Assembly (NCBI RefSeq): GCF_900078315.1
Contig: NZ_FKBS01000014.1
Coordinates: 1,275,847 to 1,339,846 of the forward strand
DNA length: 64,000 bases
Source of the DNA: Bordetella ansorpii
GTDB lineage: Bacteria > Pseudomonadota > Gammaproteobacteria > Burkholderiales > Burkholderiaceae_B
Direction of reading: 5' to 3'
Shown: piece after piece, positions 50,278 to 58,768 of the stretch
Position numbering within the stretch: the stretch's first letter is position 1
How the letters are laid out: every line of letters starts with the position of its first letter
Translations under genes and position numbers: made by a program
The notes under the pieces: generated by a model
What the model was told of the DNA's origin: nothing
Databases searched by the model: none
What the model saw: only the letters and a program-made list of their open reading frames with translations

Positions 50278-50661
50278 ATGTTCGCAAACGCGCAGTTCGG
50301 TGGCATGGATCTGGGATTTCCCGATATCTGCAAGACGCCGTTGCCTCCCATCCCTTATCCGAACATGGCCTTCGGCCCCATGACGATTCCGGTGGCCTTC
50401 AACATCCTGCTGTGCGGCGGGCCGTGGCACAACATCATGAGCGTACGTCCAATATCGTTGGGCGACACGCCGGGTATCGGCGGCGGGCTGATCTCGCAGA
50501 CCGTGATGTCGCGCCAGCAGCACCTGACGGGCGCGTTCACGGTTATCGTGCGGGGAACGCCCAGCACCCGGGTAACCAGCCTGGGACCGACGAATCTCAT
50601 CAATTGCCCGTCGGTGCGCGTGGTGCCCAGCCAGATCAAGGCGCTGGTGCTGGCGCCTTGA
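50278..50661 (+). CDS. DUF4150 PAAR-like protein
   Basis: A 127-residue PAAR-like tip protein (DUF4150/Tox-PAAR-like). Signature segments are FPDICKTPLPPIPYPNMAFG, VAFNILLCGGPWHNIMSVRP and SRQQHLTGAFTVIVRGTPST then RVTSLG. It should sharpen the VgrG spike. It carries no C-terminal toxin extension, unlike many DUF4150 effectors, so any cargo must come from another gene. It lies 45 bases after DUF3540. Confidence 0.9.
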   Translation: MFANAQFGGMDLGFPDICKTPLPPIPYPNMAFGPMTIPVAFNILLCGGPWHNIMSVRPISLGDTPGIGGGLISQTVMSRQQHLTGAFTVIVRGTPSTRVTSLGPTNLINCPSVRVVPSQIKALVLAP

Positions 50662-50708
50662 TGGCGCACCGGAACGCGTAATCAACCTAGCGGACGCAAA
50701 GAATCTCC

Positions 50709-51218
50709 ATGGAAACTCTGGTGACGTTGCTGGCCTGGACCATCGACAAGGTATGGCCGTTTCCCGTGTTCATCATCTGCCTGGTGCTGATCGTGCTGGG
50801 CATCGCGCGTTTGATGGGCGTGCAGCAGGGCAACATGCCGCTGATGGTGCTGTTGGTGTTGTTGATGATCTGCATCCCCTTCGGCACGCCGGCCCTGTTC
50901 ATGTTCGGGCCGCGCTGGGTGGCGCCGCTGGTGTACGAGTACGGCACGCCGGGGCAGGGGGTGATCGCCTCCAGCAAGGACACCGGCAATGTCTACAACA
51001 ACCGTCCGGTGCTGCGGTATGACGTCACCTTGCAGAAGGCGGATGGCGAGAAGATCCAGACCTACTTCGACAGTTCGGATTTCAACGTCTATCCCCAGCG
51101 GGATGCCGTCACCTATCCCGCCGCGGGACAGCCGTTTCCGGTGCGCTATCTCAGCAGCCGGCCGAAGAATTTCGTCATCGTGATGGGGGACGGTGCTTCG
51201 GCTTCGGCCAAGCCATGA
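50709..51218 (+). CDS. Unrecognised membrane protein in T6SS island
   Basis: A 169-residue protein with two N-terminal hydrophobic helices (about residues 18-38 and 45-70: VFIICLVLIVLGIARLM and LMVLLVLLMICIPFGTPALF) and a soluble C-terminal domain (YGTPGQGVIASSKDTGNVYN, NRPVLRYDVTLQKADGEKIQ) reminiscent of the DUF3592-like beta fold. It is the last-but-one gene of the island and its stop overlaps the start of the next (ATGA). It could be an immunity protein, an effector with a membrane domain, or an accessory. The function is unknown. Confidence 0.85.
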   Translation: METLVTLLAWTIDKVWPFPVFIICLVLIVLGIARLMGVQQGNMPLMVLLVLLMICIPFGTPALFMFGPRWVAPLVYEYGTPGQGVIASSKDTGNVYNNRPVLRYDVTLQKADGEKIQTYFDSSDFNVYPQRDAVTYPAAGQPFPVRYLSSRPKNFVIVMGDGASASAKP

Positions 51219-51751
51219 GCCTTCTCGGTGGCGTGTGGAGACGCCTGCGCGGCGGGTCTGGCAATACGCCTGTCGCACAGCCCAGCCCGCCAGGCGATGA
51301 TCGCTCTTCCGAGCAGGGTGGAATGAAGCGGCAAGGCCAGGCGGCCCAGGACGCACAGCAGACCCGGATGGAGCAGGCCGCGCGCGAATCCGAGGAATAC
51401 CCTTTGCAGATCGGGCCTGGCTACGTCTGCTTCTGGCACAACGTGCAAACCGATGAGTATTCGGCCTCCGCCGATGAGGCGCATTTCACGTATGCCTTCA
51501 TCCACGGCAAGCTTGCCGAGATATTCGCCGTTCCCGGCAGCTTCATCGGCGTCAGCGACCGTCACGGCAACACCATCCAGTTCGAGGTGCGGTCCGATAC
51601 GGAAGTCTGGCTGGATATCCCGCTGGTGCAGCAAGGCGGCTCGATGAGAACGCGGACCAGTCTGGCGCAGGCGCGGGCATTGATATCGCGGGAAGCAGAG
51701 GATCTGAGCAGCCTCGACATCGTTGGTCTTGAGTTCGAGGCTTGGCGGTGA
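51215..51751 (+). CDS. Unrecognised terminal protein of T6SS island
   Basis: A 178-residue soluble protein with a disordered, Gln/Arg-rich first 65 residues (GGSGNTPVAQPSPPGDDRSS, MKRQGQAAQDAQQ) and a compact C-terminal domain (YPLQIGPGYVCFWHNVQTDE, FTYAFIHGKLAEIFAVPG, ISREAEDLSSLDIVGLEFEA). No family is recognised. It is translationally coupled to the preceding membrane protein gene, the arrangement of toxin-antitoxin-like or effector-immunity pairs, but nothing in sequence proves a toxic activity. No clear terminator follows. Confidence 0.85.
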   Translation: MSLLGGVWRRLRGGSGNTPVAQPSPPGDDRSSEQGGMKRQGQAAQDAQQTRMEQAARESEEYPLQIGPGYVCFWHNVQTDEYSASADEAHFTYAFIHGKLAEIFAVPGSFIGVSDRHGNTIQFEVRSDTEVWLDIPLVQQGGSMRTRTSLAQARALISREAEDLSSLDIVGLEFEAWR

Positions 51752-51880
51752 CGGGGTTTTGAGGCACAGGCAGGGCCCGCGTGGTCAGCCGTCAGGTCTT
51801 GCTCACGGGTCGTCTTGCGAAGATGGCAGAGCGCAGAGCAGGCTGCGCGCAAGAACCTGCCGCGCAGCCGCACATGTTCG

Positions 51881-52390
51881 TCAATACTGGCCCATGTAAT
51901 CCCGCTTGCCGATCTCCACGCCGTTGTGGCGCAGGATCGCGTAAGCCGTCGTGACGTGAAAGAAGAACTGCGGCAAGCCGTAGTGCAGCAGATAGGTGCT
52001 GCCCGACAGTCTCTTTTCCTTTGGCGTGCCGGGACGCAGCACGATTTCGCGCGTTTCGCTGTGCGCGAATTGTTCAGGTGTGAACGCATCGACATGCGCC
52101 AAGGTCTTGGCGATGAGCGCTTGCAGATCGGCAAAGCTCGTTTCGGTGTTTTCCCAAATGGGCACGTCCACGCCGGCCAGGCGGGCAGTGATGCCCTTGG
52201 CGAAATCGGCAGCGATCTGGACCTGGCGGATCAGGGGGAACATGTCGGGATAAAGACGCGCGCCCAGATAGGCGGCGGGTTCGATGTTTCTGGCCGAGGC
52301 CTGGTCTTCTGCTTTTTTCAGCACATCGGACAGGGCCGACAGCATTTGCTTGAGGACGGGAACGGAACTGCTGAACAGGGCTGGGGTCAT
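51881..52390 (-). CDS. DUF1993 family protein
   Basis: A 169-residue cytoplasmic protein with the DUF1993 pattern: VPVLKQMLSALSDVLKKAED, LYPDMFPLIRQVQIAADFAK, TFADLQALIA-like middle and the final YLLHYGLPQFFFHVTTAYAI then LRHNGVEIGKRDYMGQY. The fold belongs to the DinB/YfiT-like helical group; activity is unknown. The start at 52390 (MTPALFSS) matches the family; the frame is open to 52618. Confidence 0.9.
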   Translation of the reverse strand: MTPALFSSSVPVLKQMLSALSDVLKKAEDQASARNIEPAAYLGARLYPDMFPLIRQVQIAADFAKGITARLAGVDVPIWENTETSFADLQALIAKTLAHVDAFTPEQFAHSETREIVLRPGTPKEKRLSGSTYLLHYGLPQFFFHVTTAYAILRHNGVEIGKRDYMGQY

Positions 52391-52540
52391 CGGAATCTTG
52401 GCGGTGGGCGGTGGGGGGGTAGGCGCGGGGTGTGCCTGCCGATGGTGAAAGCCTACCAGTAAATGCGCTGTTCGCCCGCGCTTCCCGGCGCCCATTGCGC
52501 GCCGCGGCCCGGGCGAAATTTCCCCCACCAGCACCAAAAG

Positions 52541-52560
52541 AAAAAGCCCCTTTCGGGGCT
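52541..52560 (-). terminator. Intrinsic terminator after tRNA-Ser
   Basis: On the minus strand AGCCCC-GAAA-GGGGCT is followed by TTTTTCTTTT. It ends the tRNA-Ser transcript about 30 bases after its CCA end. Confidence 0.88.
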
Positions 52561-52590
52561 TCGTCTTCGCACGCAAGTGCTTGAATTCGT

Positions 52591-52681
<91 letters not shown>

Positions 52682-52810
52682 GGGTATCCGTTTTTCCTTG
52701 CCAAACCCGAAGATCTGACCTGGAACGATTGCCTGGCCCTGAGTAAACCCAGGGTGCCGTGGTCGTTGGCTTTCGTCCGGACCTCCGCTTCCGTAAAAGC
52801 GAAGACCGCG

Positions 52811-52840
52811 ACTATACCAGAAAAAAATCGTGTGGGTAAA
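52811..52840 (-). promoter_or_regulatory. Promoter of tRNA-Ser
   Basis: On the minus strand, TTTACC (plus 52835-52840) and TATAGT (52811-52816) with 18-base spacing face the tRNA gene, with a leader of about 120 bases. Fits a moderate sigma-70 promoter. Confidence 0.55.
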
Positions 52841-52944
52841 GCGTCGCCGCAAAGATGCCAAGGATGCTGCCCTTCTGCCACCGAACCGCCGCCGTCGCTT
52901 CCTTGTCAGAATGACGTATCCACCCATCTCATGGCTGGGCCCGC

Positions 52945-54165
52945 ATGGAACTCCTCACCCTACTGCTGCTTGCCGCCGTCCTCTGCGTCCCGCTGGCCAC
53001 GCGCCTGGGCCTGGGCGCCATTCCCGGCTACTTGCTGGCCGGCATGCTGATCGGCCCATCCGGACTATCGCTGGTCAGCGACGTGCCCGCCATCTGGAAC
53101 ATCTCGCAATGGGGCGTGGTGATGATGCTGTTCCTGGTCGGCCTGGAGTTGGCGCCGGCGCGGCTGTGGGCCATGCGGCGCGAGGTCTTCGGCGTGGGCA
53201 CGCTGCAGATGCTGGCCTGCGGGCTGCTGCTGGGCGTGGCGTTCGGGACCGGCCTGCGGCACCTGGCCGGCATGACCTGGGTGGGCGCTGTGCTGTGCGG
53301 CCTGTCGCTGGCGCTCTCGTCCACGGCAGTGGCCCTGCGCCTGCTGGAAGAGCGCGGCTTGTTGCGCACTCCCTTGGGCCATTCCGCGCTGGGCGTACTG
53401 CTGTTCCAGGACATGGCGGCCATCCCCATGCTGGTGGCCGCCGGCCTGCTGGGCGCCAGCGGGTCGGCCGAACCGTCCTTCGGCGCCGCACTGGTGGCGG
53501 TGGTGGTGGTGGCGGTCGGCTACAAGCTCAAGCTGCTGGACTGGGCCGCGCGCTCGCAACTGCACGAACTGTTCACCGCCGCGGCGCTGCTGGTGGTGCT
53601 GGGCACCGCGCAATTGTTCGACTATGCCGGGCTATCGGCGGGCCTGGGCGGTTTCCTGGTCGGGGTGCTGCTGGCCGACTCGCGCTACCGCGACGACCTG
53701 GAACAGAACATCGAACCCTTCAAGGGCCTGCTGCTGGGCCTGTTCTTCCTGGCCGTGGGCATGTCGGTCAACCTGCATGAGGCGCTGGTCTACTGGCCCT
53801 ACGTGTTCCTGGGCGTGCTGGCGCTGCTGGCGATCAAGGGCGCCATCCTGTACGGCATCGCCCGGCTGGCGGGGCTGCCGCACTATCACCGCCTGATGTA
53901 CGCGCTGGTGCTGGCCCAGGGCGGGGAATTCAGTTTCGCCATCTTCGCCGAGTCGCTGGACAACCACATCATCACCCGCTCGCAAAGCGATCTGCTGACC
54001 ATCGTGGTGGCCCTGTCGATGGGCGTGGCGCCGCTGATCCTGAAACTGGCCGAACGCCTGCCTCCGCGCTATGGCGGCATCCGGGGCATGGCCGTGCGGC
54101 CCGCGGGCTTTTCCGATACGGATTCCCAGGAGGAACCGGCCGCCAAGGCCGACGTCAAACCGTAG
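52945..54165 (+). CDS. CPA2-family cation:proton antiporter (KefB-like, no RCK domain)
   Basis: A 406-residue inner-membrane exchanger with about 12 helices. The family core is YLLAGMLIGPSGLSLV, FLVGLELAPARLW, SLALSSTAVALRLLEERG, LFQDMAAIPMLV, GAFL-type GLGGFLVGVLLADSRYR and LVLAQGGEFSFAIF. The C-terminal TrkA-N/RCK domain of Kef proteins is absent; the tail is a short polar segment. It presumably moves K+ or Na+ against H+. It stands 264 bases from the tRNA gene and 150 from the next gene. Confidence 0.92.
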   Translation: MELLTLLLLAAVLCVPLATRLGLGAIPGYLLAGMLIGPSGLSLVSDVPAIWNISQWGVVMMLFLVGLELAPARLWAMRREVFGVGTLQMLACGLLLGVAFGTGLRHLAGMTWVGAVLCGLSLALSSTAVALRLLEERGLLRTPLGHSALGVLLFQDMAAIPMLVAAGLLGASGSAEPSFGAALVAVVVVAVGYKLKLLDWAARSQLHELFTAAALLVVLGTAQLFDYAGLSAGLGGFLVGVLLADSRYRDDLEQNIEPFKGLLLGLFFLAVGMSVNLHEALVYWPYVFLGVLALLAIKGAILYGIARLAGLPHYHRLMYALVLAQGGEFSFAIFAESLDNHIITRSQSDLLTIVVALSMGVAPLILKLAERLPPRYGGIRGMAVRPAGFSDTDSQEEPAAKADVKP

Positions 54166-54317
54166 GCCCCGGCCCCTGGACACCCCCCACGCTGGCCAGG
54201 TCCATTCATCTTCACACCAGCCGGCAAGGAGTAGCATGCCGGATGTCACTGTCCCCGTAGATCCCGCGCCCGGCGGCTACACTGCCGCCCTGCGCACCAC
54301 TCTGTAGGAGCACGTTC

Positions 54318-55100
54318 ATGCTGAAAGGTAAAGTTGCCGTCGTCACCGGTTCGACCAGCGGTATCGGTCTGGGTATCGCCACGACCTTCGCGCAAAATGG
54401 CGCCGACATCGTCCTGAACGGTTTCGGCGACGCCGCGGAAATCGAGAAGCTGCGCGCCGATCTGGCCAAACAGCACGGCGTGAAGGTGCTGTACGACGGC
54501 GCGGACCTGTCCAAGGGCGAAGCCGTGCGCCAACTGGTGGCCAACACCGTGCAAAGCCTGGGCCGCATCGACATCCTGGTCAACAACGCCGGCATCCAGC
54601 ACACCGCGCTGATCGAGGATTTTCCCGTCGACAAGTGGGATGCCATCATCGCGCTGAACCTGTCCGCCGTGTTCCACGGCATGGCTGCCGCGCTGCCGCA
54701 CATGAAGAAGCAGGGCTGGGGCCGCATCATCAACATCGCCTCGGCGCATGGCCTGGTGGCCTCGGCCAGCAAGTCCGCCTACGTGGCCGCCAAGCACGGC
54801 GTGGTGGGCCTGACCAAGGTCGCCGCGCTGGAAGCCGCCGGCCAGGGCGTCACCGCCAACGCCATCTGCCCGGGCTGGGTCCGCACCCCGCTGGTCGAGA
54901 AGCAGATCACCGCCATCGCCAGCAACAAGGGCATCTCGCAGGACGAGGCCGCGCGCGAACTGCTGGGCGAGAAGCAGCCGTCGCTGCAGTTCGTCACCCC
55001 CGAGCAACTGGGCGGCACCGCGGTGTTCCTGGCCTCGGAAGCGGCCGCGCAGATCACCGGCGCGTCGATCTCGGTCGACGGCGGCTGGACGGCGCGCTAA
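54318..55100 (+). CDS. 3-hydroxybutyrate dehydrogenase
   Basis: A 260-residue short-chain dehydrogenase that interconverts D-3-hydroxybutyrate and acetoacetate with NAD+. Motifs: TGSTSGIGLGIA for cofactor binding, NNAGIQHTALIEDFP, catalytic Ser in IASAHGLVAS and YVAAK, and the ketone-body enzyme signature EKQPSLQFVTPEQLG near the end, followed by ITGASISVDGGWTAR. GTAGGAG precedes the ATG. It is followed 24 bases later by yaaA, so the two may be co-transcribed. Confidence 0.93.
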   Translation: MLKGKVAVVTGSTSGIGLGIATTFAQNGADIVLNGFGDAAEIEKLRADLAKQHGVKVLYDGADLSKGEAVRQLVANTVQSLGRIDILVNNAGIQHTALIEDFPVDKWDAIIALNLSAVFHGMAAALPHMKKQGWGRIINIASAHGLVASASKSAYVAAKHGVVGLTKVAALEAAGQGVTANAICPGWVRTPLVEKQITAIASNKGISQDEAARELLGEKQPSLQFVTPEQLGGTAVFLASEAAAQITGASISVDGGWTAR

Positions 55101-55124
55101 GCGATTCATCTCAAGGAAAACGCC

Positions 55125-55898
55125 ATGCTGTTCCTGTTGTCCCCCGCCAAGAAGCTCGACTACGACTCGCCCGTGCACGTGCAGACGCACACGCAACCGC
55201 TGTTCGTGGATCAGGCCGCCGCGCTGATCAAGGTCCTGAAGACCAAGACCGCCGAGGACATCTCCGGTCTGATGAGCCTGAGCGCGGCGCTGTCCGAGCT
55301 CAACGTCTCGCGCTACGCCGCCTGGAAGAAAACCTTCACGCAGGCGAACTCGCGGCAGGCGGTGCTGGCCTTCAACGGCGACGTCTACGAAGGCCTGCAG
55401 GCGGACAGCCTGTCCGAGCGCCAGCTCGAATGGGCGCAGGAACACGTGGTGATCCTCAGCGGTCTGTACGGCGCCTTGCGCCCGCTGGACCTGATGCAGC
55501 CGTACCGCCTGGAAATGGGCACGCGCCTGGAAACCGCCAAGGGCGCCAACCTGTACGACTACTGGGGCACCACGATTGCCGACTACCTGAACGAGCGCCA
55601 GGACGGCAAGCGCGGCCCGGTCATCGTCAACCTGGCCTCCGAGGAATACTTCAAGTCGGTCGACCGCAAGGCCCTGAAGGCCCGTGTGGTGCAGTGCGTG
55701 TTCCAGGACTGGAAGAACGGCGCCTGGAAGATCATCAGTTTCCACGCCAAGCGTGCGCGCGGCCTGATGGCGCGTTACGCCATCGAGCACAAGGTCGCCA
55801 AGGTCGAGGGCCTGCAGGGCTTCGATGCCGAGGGCTACGCCTACGACGCCAGCGCCTCCACCGAAGACAAGCTGGTGTTCCGCCGCAAGCTCGACTGA
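55125..55898 (+). CDS. yaaA: Peroxide stress protein YaaA
   Basis: A 257-residue cytoplasmic protein of the YaaA/DUF328 family, which protects against Fenton damage by limiting free iron and binds DNA. Typical sequence: MLFLLSPAKKLDYDSP, NGDVYEGLQADSL, LSGLYGALRPLDLMQPYRLE and MGTRL, VIVNLASEEYFKSV, ISFHAKRARGLMARY. Length and both ends match the family. The stop is followed by an intrinsic terminator. Confidence 0.97.
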   Translation: MLFLLSPAKKLDYDSPVHVQTHTQPLFVDQAAALIKVLKTKTAEDISGLMSLSAALSELNVSRYAAWKKTFTQANSRQAVLAFNGDVYEGLQADSLSERQLEWAQEHVVILSGLYGALRPLDLMQPYRLEMGTRLETAKGANLYDYWGTTIADYLNERQDGKRGPVIVNLASEEYFKSVDRKALKARVVQCVFQDWKNGAWKIISFHAKRARGLMARYAIEHKVAKVEGLQGFDAEGYAYDASASTEDKLVFRRKLD

Positions 55899-55914
55899 AC
55901 CCGCTGCAGCAAGC

Positions 55915-55951
55915 AAAAGCCGCCGGCGCCCTAGGGGACCGGCGGTTTTTT
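55915..55951. terminator. Terminator after yaaA, shared with the convergent FUSC gene
   Basis: CCGCCGG (55920-55926) pairs with CCGGCGG (55939-55945), followed by six T on the plus strand; the minus strand has CTTTTGCTT after the stem, so it can serve both convergent genes. Confidence 0.85.
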
Positions 55952-56022
55952 CATGGCTGCTCAGGCGAGAACGGCAGCCTGGCCAAGGACGCCCGGCGGG
56001 CGTGGCAACGGCAGGCTGGCGA

Positions 56023-58257
56023 TCACTGCGCCGCCGCCGTCGGCTGCGTGGCCGGCCGCACGGTCGGCTCGGCCAGCCCGATCAGCTCCTGGCGGATTTG
56101 CGTGCCCGCCCGCAGCATCTGCTTCAGCGGATAGGCCAGCGCGGCCAGTTCGCCCTCGGTCTCGAACTGGGTGGGCAGCGTGGCCGGGGCAGGGCGGTTC
56201 TCGTCCAGCAGGTCCAGGATGCACTCCAGCGCGATGCGCATGTTCTCGGGCGTCTGCGGCAAGCCGGCCAGCGTGGGAATCGAGGCCGTGATCTGCGAGG
56301 CCAGCACGTGGTTCTGGATCAGCAGGTTGTTGAACTCGGGCACGTTCACCTGGTGCGACTGCGGCTCGCTCATCATGCGGTAGAACGCCTCGGCATAGTT
56401 GCTGAAGGCAATGTGCACGTTCTTGCGGGCCAGCCGCCAGGCCACCTCGGATTCGGACGCCTCGGTGGCTGCTTCGGCGGGCAGCTCGGCCGGCGCGATG
56501 CCGGCGTTCTTCTGCATGGCGCGCACGTAGCGCAGCCCCGCGTGCAGGTACTCGCGGTTGGCGCGCGTGGCGGCCCGCGCCAGCGGCGCCATGTAGCGCG
56601 CTTCCCACCAGGGCAGCACGTAGCTGCACACCAGCGCCACGGCGCAGCCCAGCACGGTGTCCAGCGCGCGCTCGCTGATCACTTCCAGCGAGACGGTGTC
56701 CGGCGCCACGAAGTGGAACACCAGCACCACGTACAGCGTGTTGAAGATGGCGCTGCCCATGTAGTTCAGCAGCACCAGGCTATTGCCCATGATGCACGCG
56801 GCCAGCAGGGCGGCGAACAGGATGGCCGGCTTGGTGGTGATGGCGAACAGCCCCAGCGCCGCCAGGCAGCCGATCAGCGTGCCCATCAGCCGCCAGCCGT
56901 TGCGTTGCCGGGTCAGCGCGAAGCCGGGCTTCATGATGATGACGATGGTCAGCAGCACCCAGTAGCTGTGCGCCGCCAGGTTGGCGGTCAGCGCGCTGCC
57001 GATCAATCCCATGGCCACCGCGGCGGCCAGCGCCACCCGGCTGGCGTAACGGAAGTGGGGCGAGTCCAGCCGCAGGTTGCTGGTGATCATGCCCAGGCGC
57101 AGTTCCTGGCGCGACATGAAACGCGTCAATGACTTGTCGATGCGCAGGTCGGTGGTGGGGACGGGATGCACGCTGTCCTGGGTGTCGACGGCCAGCCGGT
57201 CGACGATGCGCGAGGCGTTGCGCAGGCGGCGCAGCACCTGCACCAGCAGGGCGATGATCTCCGGATCTTTCTTGACGATCTCGTGGTTGCGCAGTTGCTC
57301 GATCTCGTACTCGATGGCGCGCAGTTCGGCCTTCGCGCTGCTGCGGTACTGCGTGGGGCGCGCGCGCGACACGTCCAGCGCGATGCGGTTGAGCTCCAGC
57401 GACATCTTCACCATGGCGTCGCGTACGAACAGCAGCACGTCGTGGCCGGCCAGCACGCGGCGCAGCGTGGCGTAGTCGGTTTGCGTGGCCACCAGCGTGT
57501 CCAGCAACTGCAGCATGTCCACGAACATGTTCCACAGCATGGTGCGCGCGCCGTCGCGAAAGCCGTGGCCGCGCGGCAGGCTGCGCAGCACCACGTCGCG
57601 CGCGGCCTGGTGTTTCTCGGTCATCACCGACTGGCTCTGGATCAGGCGGCGGTACGACTCGTCCAGGTCGGCGGTCTCGTCATAGAAACTGGCGCGGGCG
57701 GCCATGTAGTCGGCCGTGGCGAACAGCGCCACCGACATGTTCTGGCGTTCTTCGCGCAGCCAGAAGATGCGGCTGAAGCCCAGGCTGAAGGCCACGTAGA
57801 ACAGCGCGCCGCCCAGCGTGGCGACCGAATGCAGGAGGACTTCGCTGGGATGCAGCGGCGAGTGCATGGTCAGCGTCATGATCAGCAGGCCGGCGAAGCC
57901 GATCAGGCCGCCGCGCTTGCCGAACACCGAGAACATCGAAAAGACGAAGCACTGCAGGATCACCACCAGCCACAGCAGTATCGGGTAGGTGGAGGCCGCG
58001 CCGGTCAGGGTGACGGCGACGGTGCCCAGCAGGGCGCCGCCCAGCATCTCGTTGGCGCGGTGGCGCTGCGGGCCGCCCGGCTGGTCGATGATGGCCACGC
58101 ACTGCGCCCCGAAGGTGGCGACCAGGCCGATGGCGTAGTGTCCGAACAACACGCCGAGCACCAGCACGGGCAGCAGCATGCCCGCGGCCTGCCGCACGCC
58201 GCCGAAGAAATAATGGCTGTACAGAAACCGCCGGAGGCTGGCGATGCGCAAATCCAT
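56023..58257 (-). CDS. FUSC-family membrane protein (YccS-like)
   Basis: A 744-residue inner-membrane protein with two membrane bundles (about residues 22-190 and 395-530) each holding about six helices, separated by a long soluble helical region and followed by a soluble C-terminus. Typical segments: GMLLPVLVLGVLFGHYAIGL, the soluble EIVKKDPEIIALLVQVLRRL and GFALTRQRNGWRLMGTLIGC. FUSC proteins resemble fusaric-acid exporters and the YccS/YhfK type; the substrate is unknown. It converges on yaaA and is divergent from ilvB over a 511-base gap. Confidence 0.93.
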   Translation of the reverse strand: MDLRIASLRRFLYSHYFFGGVRQAAGMLLPVLVLGVLFGHYAIGLVATFGAQCVAIIDQPGGPQRHRANEMLGGALLGTVAVTLTGAASTYPILLWLVVILQCFVFSMFSVFGKRGGLIGFAGLLIMTLTMHSPLHPSEVLLHSVATLGGALFYVAFSLGFSRIFWLREERQNMSVALFATADYMAARASFYDETADLDESYRRLIQSQSVMTEKHQAARDVVLRSLPRGHGFRDGARTMLWNMFVDMLQLLDTLVATQTDYATLRRVLAGHDVLLFVRDAMVKMSLELNRIALDVSRARPTQYRSSAKAELRAIEYEIEQLRNHEIVKKDPEIIALLVQVLRRLRNASRIVDRLAVDTQDSVHPVPTTDLRIDKSLTRFMSRQELRLGMITSNLRLDSPHFRYASRVALAAAVAMGLIGSALTANLAAHSYWVLLTIVIIMKPGFALTRQRNGWRLMGTLIGCLAALGLFAITTKPAILFAALLAACIMGNSLVLLNYMGSAIFNTLYVVLVFHFVAPDTVSLEVISERALDTVLGCAVALVCSYVLPWWEARYMAPLARAATRANREYLHAGLRYVRAMQKNAGIAPAELPAEAATEASESEVAWRLARKNVHIAFSNYAEAFYRMMSEPQSHQVNVPEFNNLLIQNHVLASQITASIPTLAGLPQTPENMRIALECILDLLDENRPAPATLPTQFETEGELAALAYPLKQMLRAGTQIRQELIGLAEPTVRPATQPTAAAQ

Positions 58258-58768
58258 GGTGCGTGCGGGGTGGCCCGAAGAGGGGTTGCCGGGGAGAAGC
58301 TCGACGCAGACCCGATCAGGACGTCCGCGGCTGCTGGCTAAGTATAGATAGGGCAGTTACTTTTTGGGGTCGGATAGAGGGGTTTTTACACACGGATAAA
58401 CGATTTGCTCCCGATGTCGCAACGCGGTACAGTTCCCGCCTTGCGCCGGAAGACTATCCGTACCGGCGCGCGGGACCGCGGGCCCGCCGGACCACCTCCC
58501 GGTCTGCCCGCCCCAGCATTACCTGCCGTTGGCCGCGCCAAAAGCGTGTGTTGCCAAGGCTTCCATTTCGACCTCCGACGTCCGCACTCCGGGCGTTTTG
58601 CACTGCGATCCTGACGGGCGCGTGCCGGGTCGGCAGGGTGTCCGGGTGGCGTGGCTCCGTGAGCCGCAAAGCGCCGGTCATGTTGTCGAAGCGGTATTCG
58701 TCCAGTTGCTGCCGTATCAGGGCAAGCAACGGCCAGGCAAGCAGGGCCGGCAATGAAAGGAATACAAC
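58258..58768 (+). promoter_or_regulatory. Promoter and long leader region of ilvBHC
   Basis: No gene is supported in these 511 bases. A sigma-70-like pair TTGCTC (58405-58410) and TACAGT (58428-58433) with 17-base spacing would start transcription near 58440, giving a 5' leader of about 330 bases. The leader is GC-rich and foldable around 58462-58515, but I found no clear Ile/Leu/Val-rich leader peptide or terminator hairpin. The FUSC promoter must lie in the left part. Confidence 0.5.

Noticed and set aside
53495-53522. GTGGTGGTGG-like simple repeat
   Set aside because: Coding for a Val-rich helix of the antiporter; no repeat function implied.
58405-58614. 69-codon frame in the ilvB leader
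   Set aside because: Begins at a TTG within the candidate promoter, Pro/Arg-rich and without a ribosome site.
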